DNA of 61,782 nucleotides, taken from Arthrobacter nitrophenolicus. Lineage in GTDB: Bacteria; Actinomycetota; Actinomycetes; Actinomycetales; Micrococcaceae. How positions within the stretch are numbered: position 1 is the first letter of the stretch; every line of letters starts with the position of its first letter. The notes under the pieces are model-generated. The model saw only the letters and a list, made by a program, of their open reading frames with translations. It made no database searches and was not told the origin of the DNA. Position numbers and translations under genes: made by a program. Shown here in pieces: positions 24,294 through 32,788 of this stretch. Where the stretch lies: positions 1-61,782 of the forward strand of contig NZ_AOFD01000023.1 of assembly GCF_000332815.1 (NCBI RefSeq). The letters run 5' to 3'.

Positions 24294-25210
24294 GCTACCG
24301 TCCAAGTCCGCCCACCGGTACCGCCCCGTGCCAAGGCGCAGACCGGCTCTGGTGGGGACTGCTGGGTGTGGCGGCATTTTCCTTCACGGTTCCCTTCACC
24401 CGCGTGGCCGTTGAGGGCCTGGATCCGCTGTTCATCGGCTCCGGCCGCGCCGTCATCGCCGCCGGCCTGGCAGCCGCGGCCCTGGCACTCACCCGGCAGG
24501 GGCTTCCCCGGCCGCGGACCTGGGCCAGGCTCGCGCTGGTGGCCGGGGGCGTCGTCGTCGGCTTTCCCCTCCTCACCTCCTACGCCCTGACCGCAGTACC
24601 CGCCGGGCACGGTGCAGTGGTCATCGCGCTTCTGCCCGCCGCCACGGCCACGGCAGCCGTGCTGCGGACGGGCGAGCGGCCGCCCCTGGCGTTCTGGCTG
24701 GTCACCGGCCTCGGCTCGCTGGCGGCACTCGGCTTCGCGTTCCTGCAGTCCGGCGGCATCGGGCACCTGCACTCGGCCGACCTCCTGCTGCTGGGCGCCG
24801 TGGCCTGCGCCGCCGTCGGCTATGCGGAAGGCGGCCTCCTGGCACGGGAAGTGGGCTCCTGGCAGACCATTGCCTGGGCCTTGGTCCTTGCCGCCCCGCT
24901 GATGCTGGCCCTCGCCGCCGTGTCCGCCGCGGCCCAGCCGCCGCAGGCCACACCCGTCCAGTGGGCCGCCTTCGGCTACCTGGCCGTGGTGAGCATGTTC
25001 CTCGGATTCTTCGCCTGGTACCGCGGGCTGGCCGTCGGACCCATCGCCCAGGTCAGCCAGGTCCAGCTCCTCCAGCCCGTCATGAGCATCTGCTGGGCCG
25101 CACTCCTGCTCGGCGAGGCCCTCACCTGGAGCACCGCCCTCGGCGGCCTTGCCGTGATCGCATGCGCCGGCGCGGCCGTGCGCGTGCGGCTCAACAGCCC
25201 CGCTTCCTGA
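24276..25210 (+). CDS. EamA/DMT-family exporter, frameshifted near N-terminus
   Basis: Drug/metabolite transporter superfamily protein with 10 predicted TMs in two EamA repeats, about 311 residues when repaired. The body from about 24341 reads DRLWWGLLGVAAFSFTVPF (TM1) through to the second-repeat end WSTALGGLAVIACAGAAV. The start ATG 24276 begins MKDNSSATVQV in another frame; adding one base near 24339 joins them as AKA-ADRLWWG. If the break is real, translation could begin at GTG 24368 but would lose half of TM1. It is divergent from mocR and followed 28 bases later by a PaiB-like gene. Likely an amino-acid-like or metabolite exporter under MocR control. Confidence 0.82.
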
Positions 25211-25238
25211 TAACCCCCAAACCCGAAAGGACCAACCC

Positions 25239-25859
25239 ATGTACATTCCCGCCCACTTCGCCGCCGGCCCCGACGCCGTCCTGCACCTTCTGGCCCGCCC
25301 GGCGGCGGCCAACCTGGTCACCATGACGGAGCACGGCCTGCAGGCCACACTGTTGCCGTTCGTCTATGTACCATCGGTAGGGGAGCACGGCGCACTGCAC
25401 GCCCACGTCGCGCGCAACAACCCGCAGTTCTCCAGCCTGCCAAATGGTGAGGCACTCGCCATCCTCCAGGGGCCCGACGCCTACATCTCGCCGTCCTGGT
25501 ACCCCTCCAAGGCTGAGCATGGGCGCGTGGTGCCCACCTGGAACTACTCCACCGCCCATGTCTACGGCCGGCTGGTCATCCATGACGACGCCGGGTGGCT
25601 GGCACGGCACGTCCGGAGCCTGACGGATCTGCACGAGGAAGGCAGGGGCAAGCCATGGAGCGTGGACGATGCACCGGAACGGTTCATCGCCGGGCAGCTG
25701 CGCGCCATCGTGGGGGTCGAGCTGCTGATCACCCGCATCGAGGCCAAGGAAAAGCTGAGCCAGAACCGCTCCGCAGCCGACGCCGCGGGAGTCGTCACGG
25801 GCCTGCGGGCGGCCGGGCAGGAAGCCAGCGCCGCCGCCGTCGAACGGGTGCGCGGCTGA
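25239..25859 (+). CDS. PaiB-like FMN-binding protein
   Basis: A 206-residue protein of the PaiB/FMN-binding negative transcriptional regulator family (split-barrel flavin fold). Family blocks: MYIPAHFAA at the N-terminus, LPFVYVPSVGEHGALHAHVARNN, FQGPDAYISPSWYPSK-type (ILQGPDAYISPSWYPSK) and VPTWNYSTAHVYG. The C-terminal KEKLSQNRSAAD stretch is also typical. AAAGGA precedes the ATG. PaiB in Bacillus affects sporulation and protease genes, but the molecular role is unsettled and may be enzymatic. Here it is probably cotranscribed with the EamA exporter. Confidence 0.9.
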   Translation: MYIPAHFAAGPDAVLHLLARPAAANLVTMTEHGLQATLLPFVYVPSVGEHGALHAHVARNNPQFSSLPNGEALAILQGPDAYISPSWYPSKAEHGRVVPTWNYSTAHVYGRLVIHDDAGWLARHVRSLTDLHEEGRGKPWSVDDAPERFIAGQLRAIVGVELLITRIEAKEKLSQNRSAADAAGVVTGLRAAGQEASAAAVERVRG

Positions 25860-25866
25860 CGGAAGG

Positions 25867-26994
25867 TCAGCCGGCGCGCTCGAGCAGGACCATCACCTCG
25901 TAGTGCATGGTCTGCGGGAACATGTCCAGGACCCGGGCACGCCGGGCCGTGAACGAGGGGAGCGCGGCCAGGTCGCGGGCCAGTGACTGGGCGTTGCAGC
26001 TGGAGTAGACAACATGCTGCACGTCCGAGGACTCCAGCCAGCCGCAGAGCTCCTTGCCGATGCCGCGCCGGGGCGGGTTGACGATGACCAGCTCCGGCGA
26101 ACGGTCCGCCCCGAGAGCAAAGGCCGTGGCGTCGCCGGCCTGGAACCCCACCCGTTCCAGGCCGGCCTCTTTGCTGCTGAGCTTGGCTGAGACGATGGCT
26201 TCACGGCTCGTTTCGATCCCGGTGACGTCCCGCCCGGGTCCGGCGCAGTGCAGGGCGAAGCCGCCCACGCCGCAGTACAGGTCCCAGACCGAGGCCGGAT
26301 CCAGCTCGTCCACCCACTCGCGGCCCTGCCGGTACAGCGCAGCGGCCATGGGGGTGTTCGTCTGGAAGAAGCTTTGCGGCCGCAGGTGCAGGTCCAGTCC
26401 GTTGACCCGCATCCGCAGCGTGGACTGCTCCGTCAGCAGGATCTCCCGGTCGCCCTCCAGCACCGCCTTGTGTTCAGGGTGCAGGTTGACCGAGACCACC
26501 TTTACCTGCGGCAGCGCGGCTAGGAGCGAGGGGAGGTGTTTCCGGATCCGCGGCAGCAGCTGCTCGGAGCGCAGGACCAGGCGGAGCATCACCTCTCCGT
26601 CGGGGGACTCGGTGATGATGATGTGCTTGAGCTCGCCGCGGCGCTGCGGAACGTCATAGGGTGTCAGCCTCGCCTGGCTGATGAATCCGGCCAGCACCGG
26701 AAAGCAGTCCAGCAGCCCGGGCGAGCAGACGCCGCACTCGCGCAGGTCCACGCCCTGGCCGTCGGCATCAAGGATCCCGATGGTCGGGTCTTGCGCCGTG
26801 CCGCCGACCACCATTTTGGCTTTGTTGCGGAAGCCGGACTCCTGGCTCCCGACGGGCAGCAGCCACTCCAGTTCGGTGTGCGGTGCCAGGAGCATCTCGC
26901 AGTGCCTCTGCTTGCCGGCGAGCTGCTCCGCGTAGGGCACGCCCATCTGGGTACAGGAGCGGCAGGCGGCGGCGTCGAAGTAGGAACAATGCAT
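25867..26994 (-). CDS. rlmC: 23S rRNA (uracil-747-C5)-methyltransferase
   Basis: SAM-dependent rRNA m5U methyltransferase of the RlmC/RumB group, 375 residues. N-terminal cysteines in CSYFDAAACRSC (3, 11, 14) and ECGVC suit a 4Fe-4S cluster. SAM motif I is WDLYCGVGGFAL, followed by VIVNPPRRG and the catalytic-Cys block YSSCNAQSLARDL, which forms the covalent bond with uracil C6. The N-terminus lacks a TRAM domain, as expected for RlmC rather than RlmD. Its promoter seems nearly leaderless: TAAAAT lies nine bases before the ATG. Confidence 0.9.
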   Translation of the reverse strand: MHCSYFDAAACRSCTQMGVPYAEQLAGKQRHCEMLLAPHTELEWLLPVGSQESGFRNKAKMVVGGTAQDPTIGILDADGQGVDLRECGVCSPGLLDCFPVLAGFISQARLTPYDVPQRRGELKHIIITESPDGEVMLRLVLRSEQLLPRIRKHLPSLLAALPQVKVVSVNLHPEHKAVLEGDREILLTEQSTLRMRVNGLDLHLRPQSFFQTNTPMAAALYRQGREWVDELDPASVWDLYCGVGGFALHCAGPGRDVTGIETSREAIVSAKLSSKEAGLERVGFQAGDATAFALGADRSPELVIVNPPRRGIGKELCGWLESSDVQHVVYSSCNAQSLARDLAALPSFTARRARVLDMFPQTMHYEVMVLLERAG

Positions 26995-27003
26995 GACCGG
27001 ACA

Positions 27004-27009
27004 ATTTTA
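27004..27009 (-). promoter_or_regulatory. -10 element of a near-leaderless rlmC transcript
   Basis: On the minus strand TAAAAT (27009-27004) lies nine bases before ATG 26994, leaving room for only a 2-3 base leader, and no ribosome binding site is visible. No good -35 can be identified; the hairpin at 27027-27058 occupies that position. Confidence 0.35.
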
Positions 27010-27026
27010 CCCGCCCGCGGAAACGG

Positions 27027-27058
27027 CGACGGCGGCACCCGGCTGAGTGCCGCCGTCG
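27027..27058. repeat. Perfect 12-bp hairpin of the CCGCCGTCG family in a divergent intergenic region
   Basis: CGACGGCGGCAC (27027-27038) and GTGCCGCCGTCG (27047-27058) pair perfectly around an 8-base loop; GTAC follows as in the copy at 1237. It lies between the divergent starts of rlmC and the APC permease, so it cannot terminate either gene. This argues that the family is a dispersed palindromic repeat rather than only a terminator. Confidence 0.55.
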
Positions 27059-27310
27059 TACGCCGTCCCGGGGCAGTTTGAGGCCGGAAAGTGCTGGATC
27101 TGTGCTGGCCGACGGCGTGTCCGTGCCAATGTGCCCCGGTTCCGCAGCTCCAACACGGCACCGCGTAACAGCGTGCAATATAAGCATGCAGCCATGTATT
27201 TAGTGACTGTTTCTTCGGTGGTCGTGCTAGTTTCGGCACTGCCGCCGTTCACTTCTTCGGTGACCACTGCCGCAGGCGCGCGGTGCCCCACATCCCTACT
27301 GGAGACGCCC

Positions 27311-28746
27311 ATGGAACCCTCTTCACCGCTGACCCTGGCCTCGCCGCCGGTTACATCCCCAGTAGAGTCGGGGCTCCGCCGCTCCATGGGACCTCGGCAC
27401 CTGGTGATGATCGCCATGGGCGGCGTGATTGGCTCGGGACTGTTCCTGAGCTCCGGCTACACCATCTCGCAGGCAGGCCCGCTCGGCGCCGTCATCGCCT
27501 ACCTCATCGGCGCCTTCGTGGTGTACCTGGTGATGGCCTGCCTCGGTGAACTCGCCATCGCCTACCCGGTGTCCGGCGCGTTCCACATCTACGCCGCCCG
27601 CTCCATCGGACCCGCCACGGGATTCGCCACCGCCTGGCTGTACTGGCTCTGCTGGGCCGTGGCCATCGGCTCCGAATTCACTGCCTCCGGCCTGCTGATG
27701 CAGCGCTGGTTCCCGAACGTAGAGGTCTGGGTCTGGTGCCTGGTGTTCGCCGCCGTCCTGTTTGGCCTCAATGCCGTGTCCTCGAAGTTCTTTGGCGAGG
27801 CCGAGTTCTGGTTCGCCATCGTTAAGGTGGCCGCAATCATCGGCCTCATCGTCCTGGGCGGCGCGGCCCTGTTCGGCTTCCACCCGCTGAGCGCGGACGG
27901 CAGCCACCCCCACCTGTTCGAGAACTTCAGCACCGAAGCCGGCCTCTTCCCGAACGGCTTCACCGGCGTCCTGGTCACCGTGCTCGCCGTCTTCTACGCC
28001 TTCTCCGGTTCCGAACTCATCGGCGTCGCGGCGGGCGAAACGAAGGACCCGGCCACCAGCATCCCCAAGGCCATGCGCACCACGGTGATCCGGCTGCTCA
28101 TCTTCTTCGTCGGCGCCATCACCGTCATCGCCGCCACCATCCCGTACACCGAGGTGGGACTGGACGAGAGCCCGTTCGTGACAGTGTTCTCCGCCGTGGG
28201 CATCCCGTTCGCGGCCGACATCATGAACTTCGTCATCATCACCGCACTCCTGTCCGCCGGCAACAGCGGCCTCTTCTCTTGCGCGCGCATGCTCTACTCT
28301 CTCGCCGATGAAGGCCACGCGCCAGCGCCTTCAAGAAGCTGACCCGCCGCGGCATCCCGCTGGTGGCACTCGCCGTCAGCATGGTGGGCGGCCTCGCCTC
28401 CCTGGTCAGCAGCGTGGTGGCACCGGAGACGGTCTATCTTGTCCTCGTCTCCGTGGCCGGCTTCGCCGTGGTGGGCGTGTGGATGTCCATCACCGCCTCG
28501 CACTTCTTCCACCGCCGGGCATTCGTCCGCAGCGGCGGCAACGTGGCGGACCTCGCGTACAGGGCGCCGCTGTTCCCGCTGGTGCCCATCCTGGCGTTCA
28601 CCCTGTGCGTCGTTTCGCTGGTCGGCATCGCCCTCGACCCCACCCAGGTGGCCGCGCTCTACTTCGGCATCCCCTTCGTGGCCGCCTGCTACGCCTGGTT
28701 CTACTTCCGGCACGGACGCAAGGCTGCCGCCGGCATCCAAGGCTAG
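27311..28746 (+). pseudogene. APC-family amino-acid permease, one frameshift in the last third
   Basis: Amino acid-polyamine-organocation transporter, about 478 residues and 12 TMs when repaired. Family signature [23 protein letters not shown] opens TM1 (unwound GGVIGSG substrate-binding segment), with [22 protein letters not shown] (TM3) and [15 protein letters not shown] (TM6 region) following. ATG 27311 follows GGAG. At about 28325 one base is missing: the protein continues [19 protein letters not shown] in another frame and ends at 28746. Relatives transport lysine-like or aromatic residues or S-methylmethionine. Location before IclR and homocysteine methyltransferase genes makes S-methylmethionine-like substrates worth considering. 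Confidence 0.82.
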
Positions 28747-28886
28747 GCGCGGACGACGGCGGCCGCCCGGCGGGGTGCGTTCAGGCACCTGGCGCAGCGG
28801 GCGCCGTCGTTCCTTGTCCCGTTGTTTCCGGATCGGACGTGGCGCGGCCATGGAAGAATGGGGCGGGATTACCGGCCGGGAGGGGC

Positions 28887-29660
28887 ATGAGCGTGGAATC
28901 GTCCGCCGAGGCGTCGTCGATGGCACAGGGACTGCGCCTTGTGCGGCTGGTGGCGGACCGGGAAATCCGCGGCCGGCAGCTGCTGGGTGTTTCGCAGCTC
29001 GCCGCCGAGCTGGGCATGGACCAGAGCCGGGTCTCGCGCCTGGCCCAGGAACTGTGCGACCTTGGCCTGCTGGAGCGGGCTGACCGCGGCCCGTTCCGGA
29101 CCGGCCCCCGTTTCTTCACCCTCGCCGCGTCACTCAACACCGGCTGGGTCCGGCAGGCGAAGACCGAGCTCGAGGCGCTGGTGGCCGCCCTGGGCCTCCG
29201 GGCAAGGCTCTCCGTCCGGGACGGCTTCCGCGTGATTCTGCTCCGTGCCTCCAGCAACGACGCCGTTCCCGGAAGCTTCGTGAAGCCGGGAATGGTGACG
29301 CCGGTGTGGTGCACCGGTGCCGGCCGGGCGCTGTTGTGGGATCTTGACCGCCCCGCCCTGGACGCGCTGCTTGGCGGGGTGAATTTCATCGGGATCGGCG
29401 GTCCGGGGGCTGCCCACACCACTGCCGAGGTCTGGGAGCTGATGGAACGGGACCGGGCGGCCGGGTATATTGCAGCCGACCAGGAATTCGAGCACGAGGT
29501 GGTGGAGCTCGCCGTGCCCGTGCGGGCTGCCGGCGGCGGCATCACCGCTTCGCTGAGTGTCCTCGGGAGCCGGGCGGAGCTGGGGTCCGGTGCTGCTACC
29601 GCCGCCTCGGCCCTGCGTGCCGCCGCCGAGCGGCTTGGGGCTTCTCCGGCCGTCGGCTGA
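28887..29660 (+). CDS. IclR-family regulator
   Basis: A 257-residue IclR-type regulator. An N-terminal winged helix (SQLAAELGMDQSRVSRLAQEL, residues ~36-56) is followed by the IclR effector domain (PVWCTGAGRALLWDLDR and ELAVPVRAAGGGITASLSVLG). ATG 28887 follows GGGAGGGG. It is downstream of and codirectional with the APC permease, and converges on a second IclR gene, with which it shares domain order but limited sequence similarity. Its ligand is unknown; a small carboxylate is typical for the family. Confidence 0.88.
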   Translation: MSVESSAEASSMAQGLRLVRLVADREIRGRQLLGVSQLAAELGMDQSRVSRLAQELCDLGLLERADRGPFRTGPRFFTLAASLNTGWVRQAKTELEALVAALGLRARLSVRDGFRVILLRASSNDAVPGSFVKPGMVTPVWCTGAGRALLWDLDRPALDALLGGVNFIGIGGPGAAHTTAEVWELMERDRAAGYIAADQEFEHEVVELAVPVRAAGGGITASLSVLGSRAELGSGAATAASALRAAAERLGASPAVG

Positions 29661-29673
29661 TTGGCTTGTGTAG

Positions 29674-30438
29674 CTAGGCCTGTTGCCGGTAGCCGAGCCG
29701 GGCCTCGAGCCACTGTCCCTGCGCCACCAACGCCGCGGCGCAGCTGTCCCGCTTGGGTTCCAGCCGGTCCTTGATGCCCACAATCTGCAGCGCCGCCACC
29801 ACGTCGCCCTTGAAGTCGCGGACCGGGACGGCCAGGGAGTAGAGTCCCGGCTCGGCCTCCTCATCAACGATCGAGTAGCCGCGTTCCCGCGCTGCCTCCC
29901 GCCGGGCAAGGAAGTCTTCAATGCCGGTGGGAGTGTTGGGGCCGTGGCGGACAAAGTCGACGCCGGCAAACACCGTCCGTACCTCCGCCTCCGACGCTTC
30001 CCACAGGACGGCCTGTCCGGCGTCACTGCAGTAGGCGGGGTACGGGCGTCCCAGCCAGGATCCCACCAGGTTGCTGCTGGCGGGGACGCTCTCCCCGATG
30101 GTGACGGTGCTGTCGCCGTGCAGCACGCCCAGGAAGCAGGCCTCGTCGACAGCTGAGGCGAGGCTGTCCAGCGCTGTGCCGCCGTCGGCCTGCAGCCGGC
30201 GTTCGGTCAGGAGCTGGGCGTCGGTGAGGAGCGACCAGTCAAGGGCGTAGGTGCGGGACGTGCGGGAGAGGAACCCCTCGTGCTCCGCGCTGCGCAGGTT
30301 GCGGGAGACCTGGCTGCGGTCCCTCTCCAGGTCCGCCGCGATGTCCGCAACGCTGCCGCCCGGAAGCCCTGCTGCATGCCGTGCCCCTACGGCCAGGACG
30401 GCCTGTATTCCGCGGCCCATGCTGGAGGTTTTCGACAT
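29674..30438 (-). CDS. IclR-family regulator, last gene of the cyclase operon
   Basis: A 254-residue IclR-type regulator. The winged helix lies at about 15-65 (GSVADIAADLERDRSQVSRNLRS), and the effector domain includes YCSDAGQAVLWEASEAEVRTVFAG and SLAVPVRDFKGDVVAALQIVG. It begins 39 bases after the cyclase stop on the same strand, so the unknown gene, cyclase and this regulator probably form an operon. The two IclR genes end only 13 bases apart. Divergent control of the operon and mmuM by this protein is a reasonable inference. Confidence 0.88.
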   Translation of the reverse strand: MSKTSSMGRGIQAVLAVGARHAAGLPGGSVADIAADLERDRSQVSRNLRSAEHEGFLSRTSRTYALDWSLLTDAQLLTERRLQADGGTALDSLASAVDEACFLGVLHGDSTVTIGESVPASSNLVGSWLGRPYPAYCSDAGQAVLWEASEAEVRTVFAGVDFVRHGPNTPTGIEDFLARREAARERGYSIVDEEAEPGLYSLAVPVRDFKGDVVAALQIVGIKDRLEPKRDSCAAALVAQGQWLEARLGYRQQA

Positions 30439-30477
30439 GGATTTGAGTCTAGTGGAGCGGCGTTCCTGGCCCCCGGT

Positions 30478-31230
30478 TCAGCAGATGGCAAACACCCGCG
30501 CCGGGAACCCGCTGCCTCCCAAAGGCTTGGCCCAGGTTGCGACGACGGCCGCTCCGGCCTCCGGCAGTCCGTCCAGGTTGGCCAGCAGTTCGATCTGCCA
30601 GCGGTCCTGCTCCAGCACAAAGGTTTCCAGGCTGAAGTCCTGCCGGGAGGTGGCCAGGCCGGGGTCCGTGTCGGTCTGCTCGTGGCCGACAGCGGCAACC
30701 GACCGCTCGTTGAGCAGCAAGGCCAGCACTTCCCGTGACCAGCCGGGCGTGTGGCTCAGCCCGTCAGCGTCACGGTTGGCCATCGCGTCGACGTCCGGCC
30801 AGCGGCGGCTCCAGCCGGTGCGGAGGGCCACGAAGCTGCCCGCCGGGATGGTGCCGTTGCGGCTTTCCCAGTTGTGCACGTCCTGCAGGGTTGGGATGGC
30901 ATCCGGATCGTTTGCCACCCGATGGGAGATATCCAGGACCACCAGGGGCAGGATCATTTCCTGCACCGGGATCCGGTCCAAGGTCCTGCCGCCCCGGATG
31001 AAGTGCGACGGCGGGTCCACGTGGGTGCCCCACTGGCCCACGATCGAATACCGGTGGGCGGTGAAGCCGTCCCCCTTTTCGAGGTCGAAGAGGGCTTCCC
31101 GCTCTTCATCCGGGAACGCCGCAAAGTGGGGCTGGCCGGGGTGGAAGGCGTGGGTCAGGTCAACGAACCGCCGGCCCGAGAGAACCGACTGCAGTCCTTC
31201 CCACAGGGAGGTGGTGAGGGTGTCCGTCAT
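30478..31230 (-). CDS. Cyclase-family metal-dependent hydrolase (kynurenine formamidase/isatin hydrolase type)
   Basis: A 250-residue member of the cyclase family. It has the metal-binding signature GQWGTHVDPPSHF (H-x-GTH-x-D-x-P-x-HF type; the first His is replaced by Q-W here, so one expected ligand position deserves attention), plus VVLDISHRV and HEQTDTDPG. Known members hydrolyse N-formylkynurenine or isatin. Its start overlaps the stop of the upstream gene as ATGA, indicating translational coupling. Without tryptophan-catabolic neighbours the substrate remains open; the island instead contains sulfur amino-acid and transport genes. Confidence 0.8.
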   Translation of the reverse strand: MTDTLTTSLWEGLQSVLSGRRFVDLTHAFHPGQPHFAAFPDEEREALFDLEKGDGFTAHRYSIVGQWGTHVDPPSHFIRGGRTLDRIPVQEMILPLVVLDISHRVANDPDAIPTLQDVHNWESRNGTIPAGSFVALRTGWSRRWPDVDAMANRDADGLSHTPGWSREVLALLLNERSVAAVGHEQTDTDPGLATSRQDFSLETFVLEQDRWQIELLANLDGLPEAGAAVVATWAKPLGGSGFPARVFAIC

Positions 31231-31676
31231 GATGCTGCCGCTCCTTTGGTGATCGGTGCCAGTGCCGTGCTGGTTACGCTGAGGGGTCCTTCCAGTTCAA
31301 TCACCGGAACTTCCCAGGGGTGGATGTCCACGATCTGCCGCATGAACCGTTCAACGGCTGCGTCCTCCAGGGAGGCAGCGAAGTAGGTGGTGAAGACGAA
31401 GGTGGGGGACAGGGTCTGCTCTCCGACGCGTCCCAGCGTTGGGTTGGCTCCCTCTGCGGTGGTGAACCCTTCGAAGCCAAGGCCGGATTCGAACACGTGC
31501 TTGTAGTTGCCAAAATCGCCCAGTTCCTGGAACTGTGCCAGGGCCTGGAGCAGGGCTGCGATGCCCGGATCGTTCCGGAAGGCGTCCGCTTCCCCCTTGG
31601 CCAGCTGCGCAAACGTGGTGCCGCTGATGGGCCAGTGGACGCGCAGCTTGCGCACCGCGTGTAGTTGAACGTCCAA
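31227..31676 (-). CDS. Uncharacterised protein with CutA/NIF3-like C-terminal motif
   Basis: A 149-residue cytoplasmic protein I do not recognise. TTG 31676 is proposed as the start because AAGAGGA lies seven bases upstream, whereas longer starts (31721, 31739) lack a ribosome binding site and enter the mmuM promoter. The predicted pattern is alternating strands and helices. Its C-terminal QIVDIHPWEVPVIEL closely resembles the terminal motif of CutA1 (HPYEVPEI) and NIF3-like domains, suggesting a ferredoxin-like trimer. It overlaps the cyclase gene by four bases, so the pair probably acts together. It could be an unusual subunit or metal-handling partner of that hydrolase. Confidence 0.6.
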   Translation of the reverse strand: MDVQLHAVRKLRVHWPISGTTFAQLAKGEADAFRNDPGIAALLQALAQFQELGDFGNYKHVFESGLGFEGFTTAEGANPTLGRVGEQTLSPTFVFTTYFAASLEDAAVERFMRQIVDIHPWEVPVIELEGPLSVTSTALAPITKGAAAS

Positions 31677-31763
31677 GAACCAGTCCTCTTTCCTTCCGCC
31701 GGGCTGGCGGATGCCTGCCATCGTGGCAGAAAGAAACAATCATTACAAGCATAAGAAAATGCG

Positions 31764-31776
31764 TATTATGACTACT
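31764..31776 (+). promoter_or_regulatory. Promoter of a probably leaderless mmuM transcript
   Basis: TATTAT (31764-31769) lies seven bases before ATG 31777, placing the transcript start at or next to the initiation codon; no ribosome binding site precedes this ATG. A possible -35 TTACAA is at 31743-31748 (15-base spacer). CATAA (31750-31754) and TTATG (31766-31770) form an inverted repeat around the promoter that could be an IclR operator. Confidence 0.4.
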
Positions 31777-32732
31777 ATGCCTCTGAATGCGCCGTTGTCC
31801 ACCCTGCTGGAATCCGGGGAGCTCCTTCCCGCCGACGGCGCCCTGGCGACAGAGCTTGAGGCCCGGGGCTGCAATCTTGACGACCCGTTGTGGTCTGCCA
31901 AAGTCCTGCTCGAACAACCCCACCTGATCAAGGACGTCCACCGCGACTACTTTGCGGCGGGAGCGAGGATCGCCACCACAGCCAGCTACCAGGCCACGCC
32001 CCAGGGGTTTGCCCCGCGGGGAATGAGTGAGCGGGAGGCACTGGACCTGGTGGCCCTGTCGGTCCGGCTTGCGGACGAGGCCCGCCGGGAGCACCTTGCC
32101 GCCCATCCGGAGGCCAAGCCGTTGCTGGTTGCCGGCTCGGTGGGACCTACGGCGCCTATCTTGCGGACGGTTCCGAGTACCGGGGGGACTATTCCCTGGC
32201 TCCCGCAGAATTCCGCGACTTCCACCGTCCGCGGATCGCAGCCCTCGTCGGCGCCGGTGCCGACGTTCTCGCATGCGAGACGCTCCCGTCCTTCGCCGAG
32301 GCTGAGGCGCTCCTGGCACTCAGCAAGGAGTTCGGCGTCGAGGCCTGGTTTTCCTTCTCGCTCCGGGACGGCGGGCACATCAGTGACGGCACTCCGCTGA
32401 CGTCGGTGGCCACACTGCTCGACGGCGAGGCCACCGTGGCCGCCGTCGGCGTGAACTGTGTGCCGCTGGAGCTGGTCACCCCGGCGCTCGCCGCCCTGGG
32501 GGCGGCCACCAGCAAGCCGCTGGTGGCCTACCCCAATTCAGGCGAGACGTACGATCCCGTCACCAAGACCTGGAGCCCTGCCCCACCGTCCGACCCCGCA
32601 GGGCTTGGGCATCCGGCCAACCTTGCCGAGGGCAGCGCAACCTGGCAGGACCTCGGTGCCCGGATCATCGGCGGGTGCTGCCGGACAACCCCCGGCGACA
32701 TCGCGGCCGTCGCGGAACGCCTGCGGGCGTAG
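31777..32732 (+). pseudogene. mmuM: Homocysteine S-methyltransferase, one frameshift
   Basis: Zinc-dependent methyltransferase that converts homocysteine to methionine using S-methylmethionine or SAM; about 318 residues repaired. The N-terminus (ADGALATELEARGCNLDDPLWS) and ATTASYQAT block are typical. Near 32148 one C is missing from a CCC run: GSVGPYGAYLADGSEYRGD continues in another frame to the end at 32732. Zinc cysteines are present in VGVNC and IGGCCRTTP. ATG 31777 is proposed as a leaderless start; ATG 31759 and 31768 are alternatives. The gene is divergent from the unknown-cyclase-IclR operon and lies within 5 kb of an APC permease, recalling mmuP-mmuM. Confidence 0.85.
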
Positions 32733-32788
32733 CTCTGGCGGTACGCCCGCGGCATACTTACCAGGCAGCATGTTCCCATGCTTCACGG

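Noticed and set aside
24368..25210. EamA exporter starting at GTG 24368
   Set aside because: It would cut the first membrane helix; DRLWWGLLGVAAFSF upstream belongs to the family N-terminus. Kept only as fallback if the frameshift is real.
24278..25348. N-terminal extension of the MocR frame by over 350 codons
   Set aside because: The extension is antisense to the EamA exporter and has no domain; the winged helix starts properly at 24277.
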